Positions 32,529 through 44,267 of a stretch of 64,000 bases of DNA are shown here, piece after piece. The notes under the pieces are model-generated. The model was not told the origin of the DNA. It saw only the letters and a program-made list of their open reading frames with translations, and did no database searches. Position 1 is the first letter of the stretch, and each line of letters begins with the position of its first letter. The position numbers were made by a program, and so were the translations under genes. The stretch comes from Amborella trichopoda (taxonomy: Eukaryota; Streptophyta; Magnoliopsida; Amborellales; Amborellaceae): NCBI RefSeq assembly GCF_000471905.2, contig NW_006498507.1:5755264-5819263 (forward strand), read 5' to 3'.

Positions 32529-32562
<34 letters not shown>
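32529..32562. repeat. (TA)n microsatellite
   Basis: Uninterrupted AT dinucleotides. Similar arrays lie at 7648-7682, 30773-30803, 31059-31084, 57279-57307 and 61471-61503. Confidence 0.95.
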
Positions 32563-32564
<2 letters not shown>

Positions 32565-32757
32565 AACATGTTCCGATATATACAGAGGAAAAACTTTTTC
32601 TCTCTTGCCTTCGGTAATATAAGGGATTGGATATTTATGAGTAGTCGGGTGTATCAAGCTCACAAGCCACCCATTCACAAGAGTAATGGAGAAATATTTG
32701 GTAGGAAAGTTCTTTGGGCTTCGGCTAAGTGGTTGGTGTATGGATGGTGAGGGAGTA

Positions 32758-32900
32758 TAGGGGTGGTAATTGGGGACGGATGGACCTGTTGACTCGACCT
32801 GGATTTGGGTTTGGACCCAAATACTTGATCTAGCATGTCGGATTGGCCCATTTGACTTCAACTTGGTTGGATCCGGATTGGGTCAAGCCGATCAACCAAT
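32758..32900. repeat. Family H (hAT-like) element, left end
   Basis: Begins TAGGGGTGGTAATTGGGGAC, the hAT-like terminus, followed by 'gatttgggtttggacccaaa'. No right terminus was found, so it is truncated. Confidence 0.6.
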
Positions 32901-33477
32901 AATTTTTATTATATTAAAATAGATCAAATAAAAACTTATGTATTTTTAATTATTTTAAAATATGTTTTGGTATTTATTACCAATGTGACATGGTAAGAAG
33001 TATTAACTCCCGAAATTTTAGCTTAATCCTATGTATACATGTATAAAAGGAAATAAAATACAATATACACTATCAAAAGGTGGATGTATAAAATTTTAAA
33101 TATACAAAACTAATTTTCAATTTTATAATAAAGTGAAAATGTTTGGTAAATTTCCCCAATTTACATTATAATGCCAAAAATTAAACTTTTGGTTTCTAAC
33201 GAGGTTTAAAAAATCGGATCAGTGGATCGGCAATTTGGATCGAAGAATTCCCCATCGTCCCAAAAATATATTTTTTTTAAAAAAACTATAATATCTAAAA
33301 AAATCCAACTTTTTAACCATTTTCTCTTCACTTTGATTTACTCCGACAATTTATCCATTTAAATCGAGGTGGTGCTTGTGTTGGGATATCGAAATCCTAA
33401 AATTTCGTCAAGATAACACCGTAAGTCTTCCGTTCAATTTTCAACCACAACGCATACTCATCGTGTGGAAGGAAACT
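32901..33477. other. Gene-free stretch, nothing recognised
   Basis: AT-rich, with a short 'atcggatcagtggatcggca' patch near 33213 resembling family I ends. Confidence 0.4.
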
Positions 33478-33865
33478 GGCTTTGTAGGACTGCGACTCTT
33501 TAAAAATAAGTAAAGCCTCACCTCATAGGTCATCAAAAATTGCAATTCAAGTATACTAAAACCGCCAAATCGGTCATCGCACCTTAACATTATCGTAGTG
33601 CAAAAAAAATTAGGATTTCAAATTCTAAAAATAGTGTATATTACAACAAATCATCTAGACCATTCATCTCACCCTGAAAAGAAGTTTTCACATATCCTTA
33701 AGATCTGCACTATTAATTTATTGTTAAATTTTATCGTTAGTACTGAAAATTAATTTTAGAGCCATCATAAAGAATTTCGATTCCAAAAGTGCTCTCCAAA
33801 TGAGGATTTGAGGTGAGGCTTTATTTTGTTTTTATAAAGCCCAGGCCTTATAGAAACCTCATCCA
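33478..33865. repeat. Family C MITE
   Basis: Full-length relative of the copy at 5129: 'aagtaaagcctcacctcata', 'aaattgcaattcaagtat', 'acaaatcatctagaccattc' and an end 'aggccttatagaaacctcat' that is inverted relative to the start. Confidence 0.6.
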
Positions 33866-36269
33866 TGATTGAAAGATATTTATACTACGTTGGACAGGCG
33901 GCATGATGTGAAAGAGGGTAGGACCGATTCAGAATTATAAAAGTTGAAAAGGTTAATGAATCTTCATCATGATATTCTCCTGCATAACCATGGGCATGGG
34001 GGCACTTGCCACTTATCTTATATCATTGCTATCCCACTTGCTTATGTACTTTAAATCAAGACTAAAAGGCTTTTCCATACACTTTCTATAAGAAAGGCTA
34101 AGGAAATGCATCATCAAAAATTCAATATGGTAATTAAATTAATATTTTTTTATATATAAATTTTTAAAAATCTTTCATTTGAGTATATTTCGGGGTATTT
34201 TGTAGAAAATCTCCAAATTGTCTTTATTCACAACTATGACTTTGAACAAGCGAAGGGATTTTAGTGCTATGACCTATTTAAATCAATGGAATTAGATGAC
34301 CTAAAGTACCCTACTTTAGAATTTCAAACCCATAAATATGTTCTTTAACTCAATATTATTTTGGATTTAAGCTTGGAAAAAGCGGTGTTATTTCACTATT
34401 TCGATTCCATTTAAGTCACCTGAGCTAAAAAACATAAATGCCTTATTTGATTTGGGTTCCAACATAAAAACTAATTTTCTTTTTAGAAAAAAGAAAAAAA
34501 TGTAAATGATAAACAAGCAGGGCTTTTTAGTTTATTTGGCTTCAATAACTTACATAGCCAAGTTGTTAAAATGTCATTGTTCAGGGTTTTGAAATCCAAA
34601 TAGGGGCAATTTTAGTGTTTTCTAACAAATTAGTGAAGGAGATACCTAATTAAAATGGTTTTCTAAAAAAGTAACCACATTCTTCTATTGTGAACAACTT
34701 CAATAATTTTTTGAGGTGGTTTGAGCATAATCTTATTAATAATTCGTGCAATCACTTGTCACATTCTGGTTAGGTTAATTGTTAGGACTTGATGTAAAAT
34801 TTTGAAACTTTGATCCACTTTGGTCCCAATATGTACATACATATATCTATTATTGAGTGTACTCATAAACTTGCTGGCCACCTTCTAAACAGTAAACAGC
34901 TTGAAAAAGTAAGTGTGAGAAAACAAAGTCATTGAAGTCATAAGAAAATAGGAGTCAATTTTGAATGTGTCTAAGATTTCACTAAAGTTTAGGCCCAAAT
35001 TTGGTTTTCTGTCAGCTATGCTAAAGACTTGGCAGGTGTGTTCTTGAAACAAGGCCCTCAGACCACAATAATTGGGTTCACTTGTCAAAATTTGGTCCAC
35101 TTCCCACTTCCAGTTTCCTTAGGGACAAAGAAAAGTAACAAAATTGTAAGTTCCTTTACCCAGCTTTTCATGAGCTTGAGAGTTGGAAGGGTTTTATATA
35201 AAAAAGAGAAGACTTTAGGAAGTTAGAAAAGTTCAAAGGGTAAAATCTGTCTAAACAAATGATTTTAAAAATATAGGGTTCTGGTTCGATCTGATAATTG
35301 GTCACTTTGGTTTAGTTCTACTTATATATAGAAAAACAGCTAAGTCTAGAAGGGAATCAGCGGTTACACACAATAAGACGCCTATTCTCTACAATAAAAT
35401 GGCAATTTAGACCACCAATTCATCGATCCAAATCGGTTTTGGCCAATGCATTTTTATTTTTATTTTTATTTTTTTAATTGTTTTCGTCGGTTTACTATTT
35501 TTTCCGTAAAGTTAAATACTGATCCAAACCGCCATTTCTCCAATATAGACCGGTTTTTGAGGTGTCCGATCTAAGGCTACCGATCTATTTTTTAGATAAC
35601 TGGTCTAAATACAAACAAGATAGCCAAGGAGTTCACAAAGGATCAAAAAGATTTTGAACAATTTGATTTGAATTTGATTAGAAACTAAGGTTTTTTTATG
35701 GCTAACATAAGAGCGTATGCCTCTAATTTTGCCAACATGCAATCATACTGACGAGACTACAGACCTAACTAAACAAATCTAAAATTTACAATACTAGTAC
35801 TTGGTTCAATTTTATCATTTGTAAAGGAAAAAATATTTGCAACAATATCTGCCCCGTTCTTATTTTGGGGGTTCTACGAGCTCTTGTTTTTCCTCAAATT
35901 TGGTATAATACTTCTTGGACCCGACCAAGAAGATTACGAGAAATTTGAAGAATGATTGTGCAAATAATAATAATAATAATAGAAAACACTTATGTAATTT
36001 CCCTAAATTACGAACTACGCGCTACGACTTGTTAGGGTCTTACTCGATTCGAATAAAATGATTCCCAACTCGAAACGGTGATTTTTTAAGCAAAAAAAAA
36101 AAGCATTTAATGTGGGAATTAGAATTACTCCCAAGGTTTGTTTGTTGACTCGCCTGGTTTCCCAATTGAGCCAGCCCAAGCGAGTCAATTCCGAGCCTAT
36201 TAAACCAATGTTGTCCTTTGACAAAAATATGGGAACTTTACCATTGAGGTAACTATTTTTGTTTTAAAA
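33866..36269. other. 2.4-kb gene-free stretch, nothing recognised
   Basis: Only short overlapping frames, the longest about 70 codons near 34885-35226. No domain, repeat terminus or RNA gene could be supported. A GAATCGG-type degenerate patch occurs around 35400-35600. Confidence 0.45.
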
Positions 36270-36500
36270 AAGTACATAATAAGACTATTTACTTTTGGTA
36301 TATGGAGCTCACAGTCACTCTCGGGCATTCGATTTAAAATTGGTTGGATAGATGTGTGCCATTGACTATTCGTAAAGTCTTAAAAGAACTTTATCAAACT
36401 TTGTGATACACTCCAAGCTATCAGATTTGATATTCGATAGTTAGAAGTATTTCTAACCTCCTTATTCAAAATATAAATGATTGCAGTATGCAAACCCTTT
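36270..36500. repeat. Family D TIR element, diverged
   Basis: 'aataagactatttacttttg' at left and 'caaaatataaatgattgcag' at right with the usual interior ('acactccaagctatcagatt'). In reverse orientation relative to the 7021 copy. Confidence 0.55.
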
Positions 36501-36554
36501 TGGCTTGACCAAAATAACCTATCTTTATGGTTTTGCAAACCTCATTTATTTTCA

Positions 36555-36775
36555 CTAGAGATGCGAGTTAATTCAAGTGGAATGTTAAAAAAACGATGGG
36601 ATTAGACCAAAAGGATACGTTTGAGACTTGGAAATAGTAAGAAAAGATATAGGTACTTGTGATTTTATTGAGAATATGGTATTTAATAGAGCAAAATGAC
36701 GGATCACGATTAATATAATCGACTCTAATTAATTAAAAAAAATACTATGACGATAATGATGAATCTTGCTTGAAA
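36555..36775 (+). mobile_element. RTE-clade LINE, 3-prime end fragment
   Basis: 'cgagttaattcaagtggaat', 'gaatatggtatttaatagag' and the tail 'ctctaattaattaaaa' then 'tatgacgataatgatga' match the RTE end at 16370. Multiply broken and 5-prime truncated. Confidence 0.7.
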
Positions 36776-38354
36776 AAAAGCATAAATCTAAAACAAATTT
36801 AAAACTTTGGACTACTCTTACTATTAACACTTATTTCTTTAATTCCTTCTATAAATTAACTCATTAAAAATTCGCATGAAGAGGAGTCCAAAAGCGAAGC
36901 AACAACACAGCTCATCTTAAAGCTAAAATGTATAGCTTAGGGGAAGGGAAAAGCCAGTCAAAAGTTTCCACGACATGTAATTATAGCCGTACACGTGGCA
37001 CTTTCTGTCCCCAATTCACGGACTTGGATATGTTGGTCTTGGTGCCCTTGGAACCCTGCTTTCCGCCTCCTTAAGCACGTTTCTAGAGGCACCTTCCCTT
37101 TTAAAGAGTAAAGAATAGGAATTTTGATTAAGGATGATTAATAAGTAATTAAGCTTCAATTTTAATTTACTTTTGTTTTGTTATGGGATTGGTGAGGTAT
37201 GATTTTTGATAGAACATGATAGCTAATCAGCTTTTATGTAATTTCAATTAGTTAAATTTTTTTTTGACAATAATATGATGAAATAGTTCTATAGCCGGTA
37301 GCTTTAGAATTTATAAATAAGTATATGCGACAGGTTGGACTGCCAATTGGTGTTTTGTATAGTCGAGTTCAAAGTAAAAATCGAGTTATATAAAAAATCG
37401 GTCCAAACCAATATATGCCCAGTTTTAGGCAATCAAACGGACAAACTAGCCTGACTAGTCAAACAAAGTTGTCCTTACTTTAATTTATTACATATTTTTA
37501 TTTATTCTTCATATTTTTCTACTATGAAATCTAGTTAGTTAGACAAGGTTTTGAGACCCTTGAATGGTTGATCTGTTCATGATAATTTTGCTTTGCGTAC
37601 TCCCGCGGGAGCACAAAGTTCCATGTAGCTTAAGCTTACTTAAAAAGCCAGGGAGCCGCGCTAACGTTCTCCTCCTTTGAAATTACGTAGCATGTGCCCC
37701 AAAAGCGATTCACATAACACGCTCCCTCCACGGGACACGTGGAGCCTCCTTAGGTTTTTAGCCCTTCTAGATAAAAAAACGGTCGAGATTTTACCTCTGA
37801 GAATGTCAATCACCATCGGGCCGTTAGTTTTAAGACAACGAAATATGATCTCGAGGAGCATGATGTCATTGTAAAAATACTGCTTAATCGATTCTCGAGT
37901 GCACTCGCCATTGTAGCCGGGCGGTCCTATACGGCGAATCGGTCAGACTCATCGATCCATACAATATTAGAAAATAACAAATTAAATTAGGATTTTATAA
38001 GAGAGATATAGGGGACCTAAAAAAATGTTAGGTAAGGTTAAAAAATATATATTAAAGGTGGGAGTTTTAAGGGGGAGGAGGGATTAGAACAGGTTCAGTC
38101 CTGTTGATTCCCAATATGGATCCATGATTTTCATTCCAGATCGGTGAAATCAACTAAAGGCATCATAGGATAATGAAAATCGATTGGAATTTAAGAATCA
38201 CCATAGTCCCAACAGTAAAATGAACCGCTTAGCTCTGGATTACATGGGTAATTCCTCAATTCAAGGGCCATCCGGAACGATGGACCCCAAGGTCCTATTG
38301 GGTTTGGCGATTTTTCAAACACAGGTTAGTAATGTCACTAATGTTTTTTAATAA
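36776..38354. other. Gene-free stretch with two G-box/ABRE-like words and a J palindrome
   Basis: 'gtacacgtggca' at about 36991 and 'gacacgtggagc' at about 37734 fit the ACACGTGG bZIP/bHLH binding word, but no gene was found beside them. 37592-37620 holds 'gtactcccgcgggagcac', the best family J palindrome. A degenerate GATTC-type repeat fills 38090-38335. Confidence 0.45.
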
Positions 38355-38659
38355 GGAAAATTGTCTCATGTGGGTTGGACCGCATTACTATATATATGCT
38401 GTCAAAAAAATGTAAAGTATCCATCTTAAAAATGAACGCAAGTAGGTGTTCCATCCAAAAAAACAATAGAAACTAACGGTCCAGATGTTTTCTTAATAAA
38501 ATTATTATTTTTAGGTTTTGAAATTTATTTATCTTTTCATATTCATGTTAGAGATTAGATATCTTTAAAAATCAAGTCCAAAAATCCATCTCAAAAATAT
38601 ATTTATTAATAAACCTGCATTTCTACATATACCGGTTTGGCCGCATAAAAACTGGGTCC
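38355..38659. mobile_element. Family E MULE-type MITE
   Basis: GGAAAATTGTCTCATGTGGG to 'gccgcataaaaactgggtcc', about 305 bp, collinear with the 12344 copy. No target duplication is visible here, so it may be older or have an eroded flank. Confidence 0.75.
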
Positions 38660-39008
38660 TATGATTGGCCGTGTTATGCAACTCCGTTCAATGGATGGAT
38701 GGACAAGAATGGAGAGACCGCCGGGACCCACCAGTACAAGACATCATCCAGGCGGTATTCCTATCTCTCTCCATCACCGTCTATCAGTTGCTTGGACGGT
38801 ATTGGGCACTTGTAACCCTATGTTTTCTTTGGGCATAAGGACGGTAACATGCTTTAGAAAGTGATTAAATCCTTGTGTGCTTGGCCAATCTCAGATGAAA
38901 ATCAACGATGATGGTATCAGATTCATACATATATATGTTTCCTTTCCAATGAACAAATTACAAGTACCTAACAACAAACACAATTTATAGTTCGTACTAT
39001 CCACAAGG
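38660..39008. other. Gene-free stretch, nothing recognised
   Basis: Slightly GC-richer than its surroundings (38660-38870), with a 67-codon frame of no recognisable family. Confidence 0.4.
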
Positions 39009-39200
39009 AATAAGAGAGAGAGTCCCAACAAGCGTTTCCATTATTGTTGTATTTTTTTAGAGAGAGAGAAAGAGTCCAAATACCCAATAAGCGTTTCCAT
39101 TATTGTCATTCAAATTATATAGAGAGAGAGAGAGTCCAAATACCCAATAAGCGTTTCCATTATTGTCATTCAAATTATAGAGAGAGAGAGTGAGAGTCAT
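39009..39200. repeat. Minisatellite, 60-bp unit with GA runs, about three units
   Basis: 'aagcgtttccattattgt' recurs at 59- to 60-bp spacing (about 39030, 39090 and 39150). The last two units are almost identical and each starts with a GA run. Confidence 0.8.
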
Positions 39201-39629
39201 AGAGAGAGAACAAACGTTTAAATCACCGTCCTTATTAAATAAAATGTATGATAGAGATGGGTAGTGAGGTGGGGAAGAGGGAGAGAGATGGTTCATCATT
39301 CGCAAAGAGACAGCTAGGTGTACCTACAAACGGTGCAAAAATAAGTTTAAAATGTTCAAGATATTTTATACATATATATTTATATATATAGAGAGAGAGA
39401 GAAAGGGAGGCGTAGCCATTGTCGTAGAAACAGGTAGAAATCTAGAGAGAGAGAGAGTTAGCTAGCGGTGCCCAAAAAATAACAAGATGAGAGAGAGAGT
39501 AATAAGGAACCTATCCCTAATTGCATAAAAAATTTGGTCTCAAGCGTAGGTGTGCGGTGCAAAATAAGTAAAAACCTAGTGCTTATGTGTGTTTGAGAGA
39601 GAGTAGCTCCATTACGAAACAAATGATGT

Positions 39630-40085
39630 GAACTGGGCTGGTCAAACCGGATCTATGCATTGGCCAATTTAGTTTTGGCTTGTTGGCCAATCTAGTTTTG
39701 GCTGGTTTTGGTGGTCTAATTGGGTATTTTAAAAAATTATGTGAAGTTTTAAAAAAATAAGATATTTGTTTGTAATATGCTTTTGAATTTTTTTATCATT
39801 CTGGTAAAGATTGGAAAGTATTTTGGATATTAATATTTATTTTTATATTTTTTCATCTTTTAAAAAAAATTCAATAAACCCTTGATACAAATTCGATATT
39901 TTAAAATCTATTTTTCACTAATTTTTAACTTCTTTTGGATTTGGTTCGTTTAATCATGTTTTAAATATAATTTTCAAAAAAATTTAATTTTTTTTTTCTT
40001 TTTTAAGAATCAATTTACCGGTTACACAAAACCGGCCATTGGCATGTTCTCGAGGCTGATTCGCTTTTTTTCCCAAACACTGATA
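39630..40085 (+). repeat. Family I element
   Basis: 'ggtcaaaccggatctatgca', an internal duplication of 'ttggccaatytagttttggc', a T-rich core ('tttttcactaatttttaact') and the end 'aaaccggccattggcatgtt' then 'cccaaacactg'. Collinear with 58203-58705. Confidence 0.65.
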
Positions 40086-40529
40086 TGAACCACCTAGTTT
40101 TAAGGTGCACAGAACCTTCAAATGTGTTTTAAGATTATTATTATTATTTATTTATTTATTTATTTGGGGTGGGAACTTAATAGATTGAGATATAAGAAAG
40201 AGAGGCAATAGCTGAACAAACTTAGGTTTACAATTAAAGGAGAGAGAGACTAGCTGAACAAACCTTTTTACATGTTTACAATTTAAGGGGTAGAGAGAGA
40301 GAGAGCAACCAACCAATACGATTTGAAATTTAAGGAACTTAAACCACGGTTCATAAATCTAAAGTTGTAAACCATTCATAACGTGTTGTTTCTCTTTATT
40401 TCAGAAAACACCACTTTCCCTTAACCTTTAAAAAACACAGATTTAAAACCCGACAGGCCAATGGATTTGTTGGGAGACTTTTCCTAAACGCCGCTGCCAT
40501 GGGCTCCACTCGCCCGCTTCTCTTTCAAT

Positions 40530-40770
40530 CCAACTCTCTCTCTCTCCTCTCTCTTCTAACCCATCTCTCTCTCCTCTCTCTTCCAACCCAACTCTCTCTC
40601 TCTCTCCTACTTAAAGCTCCTCTCTCTTCTGAGGCCCCTCTCTTCTCTCTCTTCCAAAAAAAAAAAAAAACCTTTCTCTCGTTCAAAGGACTCCTCGGTC
40701 TCTCTCTTCGAAAAAGCACGCACTCTCCCTCTCTCCTCCAACCCAAAGCTCTCTCTCTCTCTAAAATTCG
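40530..40770 (+). promoter_or_regulatory. CT-rich promoter-proximal tract of the second DUF761 gene
   Basis: Dense CTCTCT/TCTTCC repeats end just before the TATA box. Such tracts are common near plant core promoters. The Ser/Leu-rich frame that crosses it is taken as a repeat artefact. Confidence 0.5.
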
Positions 40771-40773
40771 AAA

Positions 40774-40781
40774 CTATAAAT
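40774..40781 (+). promoter_or_regulatory. TATA box of the second DUF761 gene
   Basis: CTATAAATCCCC, a good plant TATA box, would place the start of transcription near 40808 and give a leader of about 145 nt with no upstream ATG. Confidence 0.6.
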
Positions 40782-40953
40782 CCCCCACCCACCATCCCCC
40801 TGATAAGGGTTCTCTTCCTTCTGCGAGGTTGGGGAACCTCGCAGAAAAAGAACCCACCTCTCAAACCTCACCTCTTCCCGGCCACATCGCAGGAAAGACC
40901 AAATTTCCGGCTAAATCATCCCTCAAACTCACGGGAAAACCTATTTTCCGTCC

Positions 40954-41580
40954 ATGGAGCTCCATTCTCCGGCCATGGCCAAGCGGCTGTGGAACCTTCT
41001 TCGCCTTGCCTTCTTCATGGTGAGGAAAGGCCTCATCTCAAAGAGAAAGCTTGTCATGGACATGAACCTTATGACGAAGAGGGGAAAATTACTCGGAAAG
41101 TCCTTACAAAATCTGGTATTCCACCACCACCCCTCCTCCGAATCCACACGTGCGTTTGGCCTGCAAGACTACGAGTTCTCTTGTAGCAATAGCCCTGCTA
41201 TTTTTTCGCACGTGTCGAAGAGGAGGCACCATTTCCCCTCCTTCCCATGCATTCACTCACATGTTTTAGATGAAGAGCCAAGGGCCATTGTCATCACATT
41301 GCCGAAATTCTCACCGGAAAATCGGCTCAAGTCACCAGGAAATTTCCTCAACTCGCCGGAGTATTCCATCGGCTTGCCAGAGTATTCCCCCGGGATGACC
41401 CCATTGGTCATGGCCTCGCCGGAATATCCACCGGAAAACGACGATAGCGGGCATGTGGACGCCGAGGCTGAGGAGTTTATAAAGAGGTTCTACGAGGAGT
41501 TGAGGGTCCAGAGCCGGACGGCCAGGCTGGAGTACAGGGAGATGGAGTACAGAGAGATGCTAGTCCGGAGCGCCAGCTGA
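40954..41580 (+). CDS. DUF761 protein, Avr9/Cf-9 rapidly elicited protein 146-like
   Basis: A single open frame of 208 residues. The N-terminus (MELHSPAMAKRLWNLLR, then FFMVRKG, DMNLMTKRGK and LVFHHH, residues 1-60) is the conserved basic/hydrophobic start of this DUF761 subgroup, which begins with a short leader before AKRLW, so the first ATG is preferred. The middle (about 120-160) is Pro-rich with repeated SPEY/LPEY words. Residues 172-208 carry the DUF761 end motif (AEEFIKRFYEELRVQ ... MLVRSAS). Just before the end, EYREM is doubled by a 15-bp tandem duplication (41530-41559). The family includes a tobacco gene induced during Cf-9-mediated defence, but its biochemical role is not established. 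Isolated gene with TATA box upstream and AATAAA downstream. Probably functional. Confidence 0.9.
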   Translation: MELHSPAMAKRLWNLLRLAFFMVRKGLISKRKLVMDMNLMTKRGKLLGKSLQNLVFHHHPSSESTRAFGLQDYEFSCSNSPAIFSHVSKRRHHFPSFPCIHSHVLDEEPRAIVITLPKFSPENRLKSPGNFLNSPEYSIGLPEYSPGMTPLVMASPEYPPENDDSGHVDAEAEEFIKRFYEELRVQSRTARLEYREMEYREMLVRSAS

Positions 41581-41654
41581 TTATAATCGCTGAAAGAAGG
41601 ACGAATTCGTGAAAAAATTGAAAATTTCGTCGAGAAAATGTCAAAAATATATGA

Positions 41655-41660
41655 AATAAA
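41655..41660 (+). terminator. Polyadenylation signal (AATAAA) of the second DUF761 gene
   Basis: An exact AATAAA 75 nt after the stop codon, followed by TG/T-rich sequence (41700-41830). Plausible but unproven. Confidence 0.4.
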
Positions 41661-42269
41661 GCTGTTGTGGATAAATGGCTTGGAGACTGGACATTGGAGT
41701 TTGTTTGTTCCAGTCCATGCACATCCATTTCCTGGTTGTTCACTTCTTCTTTTCTTAGTTATAGAGTTACAACTATATATGAATATAAATATGTGATATA
41801 TATGTTTGGTTGCTGAATTTTGTCTATGGTTTTTTTTTTTTTTTGCAATGTTGGATTGGTTAGGTTTTGAGTTTGGGTCTACCATTTTTTTTGGTTTAAT
41901 GACCCTGTTTAAGCATTGAAAGGTTTGGGTTAAATAAAATGATGAGAGGTTATGTGATGTAATGATGTCTTCAAACTTTAATTTGGGTCTAACCACATGC
42001 ATAATGCTATGCCATATAGTTTTTTGCCACTTTTCAATGAGAATGATGATGTTCTAGAGAGGATGGTATTCGGGTTCAGATGATCTGGGACACCTTTCAA
42101 TCTCAGCCATCCATCGTATAAATCAAATGGTAGATGGTTACCCTGTTATAATCATGCTCTTTTTCTTCGATCCAGATTCATTTTTTAAATTGGATTGCTC
42201 GAAGCTCTCGATGTTACGTTGTAGCTCTGGCTACGCTGGCTAATGCAAAGAGCCCAAATCCCCTACTAT
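41661..42269. other. 3-prime flank of the DUF761 gene, nothing else recognised
   Basis: T-rich and TG-rich, in keeping with a plant 3-prime UTR and its downstream flank. No further gene was seen. Confidence 0.4.
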
Positions 42270-42540
42270 TTTTAGGACTCCAAATATTGGAGATGTAACC
42301 TCTTCAATAATAAAAGTTTTCTTTGGCACTTCATAGCAAATAACATTAGAGGCTTCCATTGGATCCGGATCTAACTATTTGGGAACTCAAAATCCTTTTT
42401 TCTATTTTTTTGAAAATATTTGTCTCAGGGATTCTAAAATGGATCACAAAATTTCTAATCAAGAAAATCTTTTTGTCATTTTCCTGATGGAGTAAATACA
42501 CAGTGCGCTCCCATGTGCGTACGATATATACTCACTATTA
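42270..42540. repeat. Family J element (about 270 bp)
   Basis: Begins near 'ctccaaatattggagatgta' with 'acctcttcaa' and ends at the palindrome-like 'cacagtgcgctcccatgtgc'. The same order is seen at 21478-21780. Confidence 0.45.
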
Positions 42541-42719
42541 AAACAAAGAAAAGGATGCGAAAACCCAAACCCACATTTTCACCTCTTTATTCTCTTCTTT
42601 TGCCCTACCAAACTACGCCCCTCCAACGGTGCCAAGAAAAGTTGTACTACAAGTTTGCTCCCCCTAAAAAAATGTGTAACTTGTAAATACATTGTTTTGC
42701 TCTTATGCCCCCAACAGCT

Positions 42720-43065
42720 TAAATATTGTTGGGAAATGTGGATCGGGTTATGAAAAATTTACAAATCTATCATCTCTACCTCAATGATCATGGGATATGG
42801 AAAAAAATAGATTCTTAACCCGTGAAATCACCCATCTTGCAACATTGTATCTTGCAGCATTTATGTCGGAGAGTTATTTTTTAAATGTTCACAAACCGTC
42901 AAGATCTGTCTCATTTTTTGATCTTCAAATTTGATAGGTAAGGGTAGAACTAAATTTACAAGTTGTAACAAAAAATTTCTCTACCAAAATTGATTTTTCT
43001 AGCAAGATTAAGGAGTTTAGTCTTACCAAGTTTGTAAAGCCGCATCCTTACTAAAATCTTAGTCC
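42720..43065. repeat. Divergent A/C-like MITE
   Basis: 'atcatctctacctcaatgat', 'catcttgcaacattgtatct' and an end 'aagtttgtaaagccgcatcc' (complement GGATGCGGCTTTACAAACTT) are recognisable family features. Strongly diverged. Confidence 0.45.
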
Positions 43066-43254
43066 CTTAGAAAATGACTACAATAAAGTGAAGGTAATAT
43101 ACATAATGAAAAGGTCCATGTGAGTTTAGCATGTTATCAAATGAATCACACATGCATTAATGTACTTGGTTTTAGTGGAACGCAACGCTTTTGTTCTTAG
43201 TTTCTTATAGCTAAAAGGAAAAGGTACGGGACCTTCAAAGGAGCAAATGTAGAC

Positions 43255-43320
43255 ATCTATATTCAATAAAAAGTGAGCATGTATATTATGCTCCCATAGA
43301 AGTATAGTGTACACTTACTC
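43255..43320. repeat. Family J palindrome
   Basis: 'catgtatattatgctcccat' pairs with 'agaagtatagtgtacactta' in hairpin fashion. Confidence 0.4.
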
Positions 43321-43537
43321 TCTCAATGAGAAAACTAACATAGAAAAAATACTTTTGTTCCAAAATATTTAGAATCACCTAAAAGTACCTCGATGATTGC
43401 ATTCAAAAGAAAATTTTTAATTTTGAGATTCGTAACATTTGATTTTACCCTTCAAAAATTGGATGGTTTCTATTCATTCCTCATGCATTATTTGTTACAA
43501 GCCTATAGATAATGTATTTTGGAAATCATTTTAACCG

Positions 43538-43772
43538 GAGAATTGTATATAATGAGACCATTCACCTTTGATACAAGAAGAAGGTCACAATTACTTACAA
43601 TCTTTTGATGTGAAATCTGATAGTTTGGGCATATCACGAAGTTTGAGAAAAATACTTTTGAAGTTTGAGTTTAGTCGATAGAATAAATGCAGCCACCCAA
43701 TTTTACATCCAATAGTCAATATTAGTTGTGACTACTTTGTACCAAAAATAAATAATCTCATTCTATACTTTT
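43538..43772. repeat. Family D TIR element
   Basis: 'attgtatataatgagaccat' at left and 'taccaaaaataaataatctc' at right. Interior 'gatgtgaaatctgatagttt' as in its relatives. A family J block with palindrome follows at 43808-43912. Confidence 0.7.
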
Positions 43773-44267
43773 TCTTTTAATTGAGTATATCATATATATT
43801 GAAAAGGTTATATCCCCAAATTTGGGATACTAAAAAACTTCTAGATAGTTTGCCTGAGGGAGTACTTGGACATTAAGTGCCCTTGTGAGCATAGAATCCT
43901 TTAGCATAAAAAAATTGGGTAATGTGGAGAAGCTTTTATAAAGCACATTGTTGTAGCCTGGCAGGCATTTGTACTTCAACTTTGGTTAACGTCTAGATTG
44001 GGTGATTCCCTTTGAATGCTTTGTGCGTAAAATACATAAAGTACCCTCATATTATAGTCACGTGAAGGTGCACAGTACATGTAGACAGGCAAAGTTTGAA
44101 CTTTGAAGCTTACGCTCTTTTTGGTCCCTTTTTTTTTTTTTTTAATCTCTTTTGACTTTTCTTGATAGGAAAAGAGTGCATTCTTCTCATAATTGCCTAC
44201 GCAGCCCATGGTGCAAGGAAATTCCCATACAACTATTATTATTTACGCATCCATGATTTATATCATA

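Noticed and set aside
36991-37745. Two ACACGTGG words as promoter elements
   Set aside because: No gene could be supported on either side, so they are listed only as words in the gene-free stretch.
40499-41023. 174-codon frame over the CT tract before the second DUF761 gene
   Set aside because: Ser/Leu-rich translation of CT repeats, overlapping the real gene in another frame and lying mostly upstream of the TATA box.
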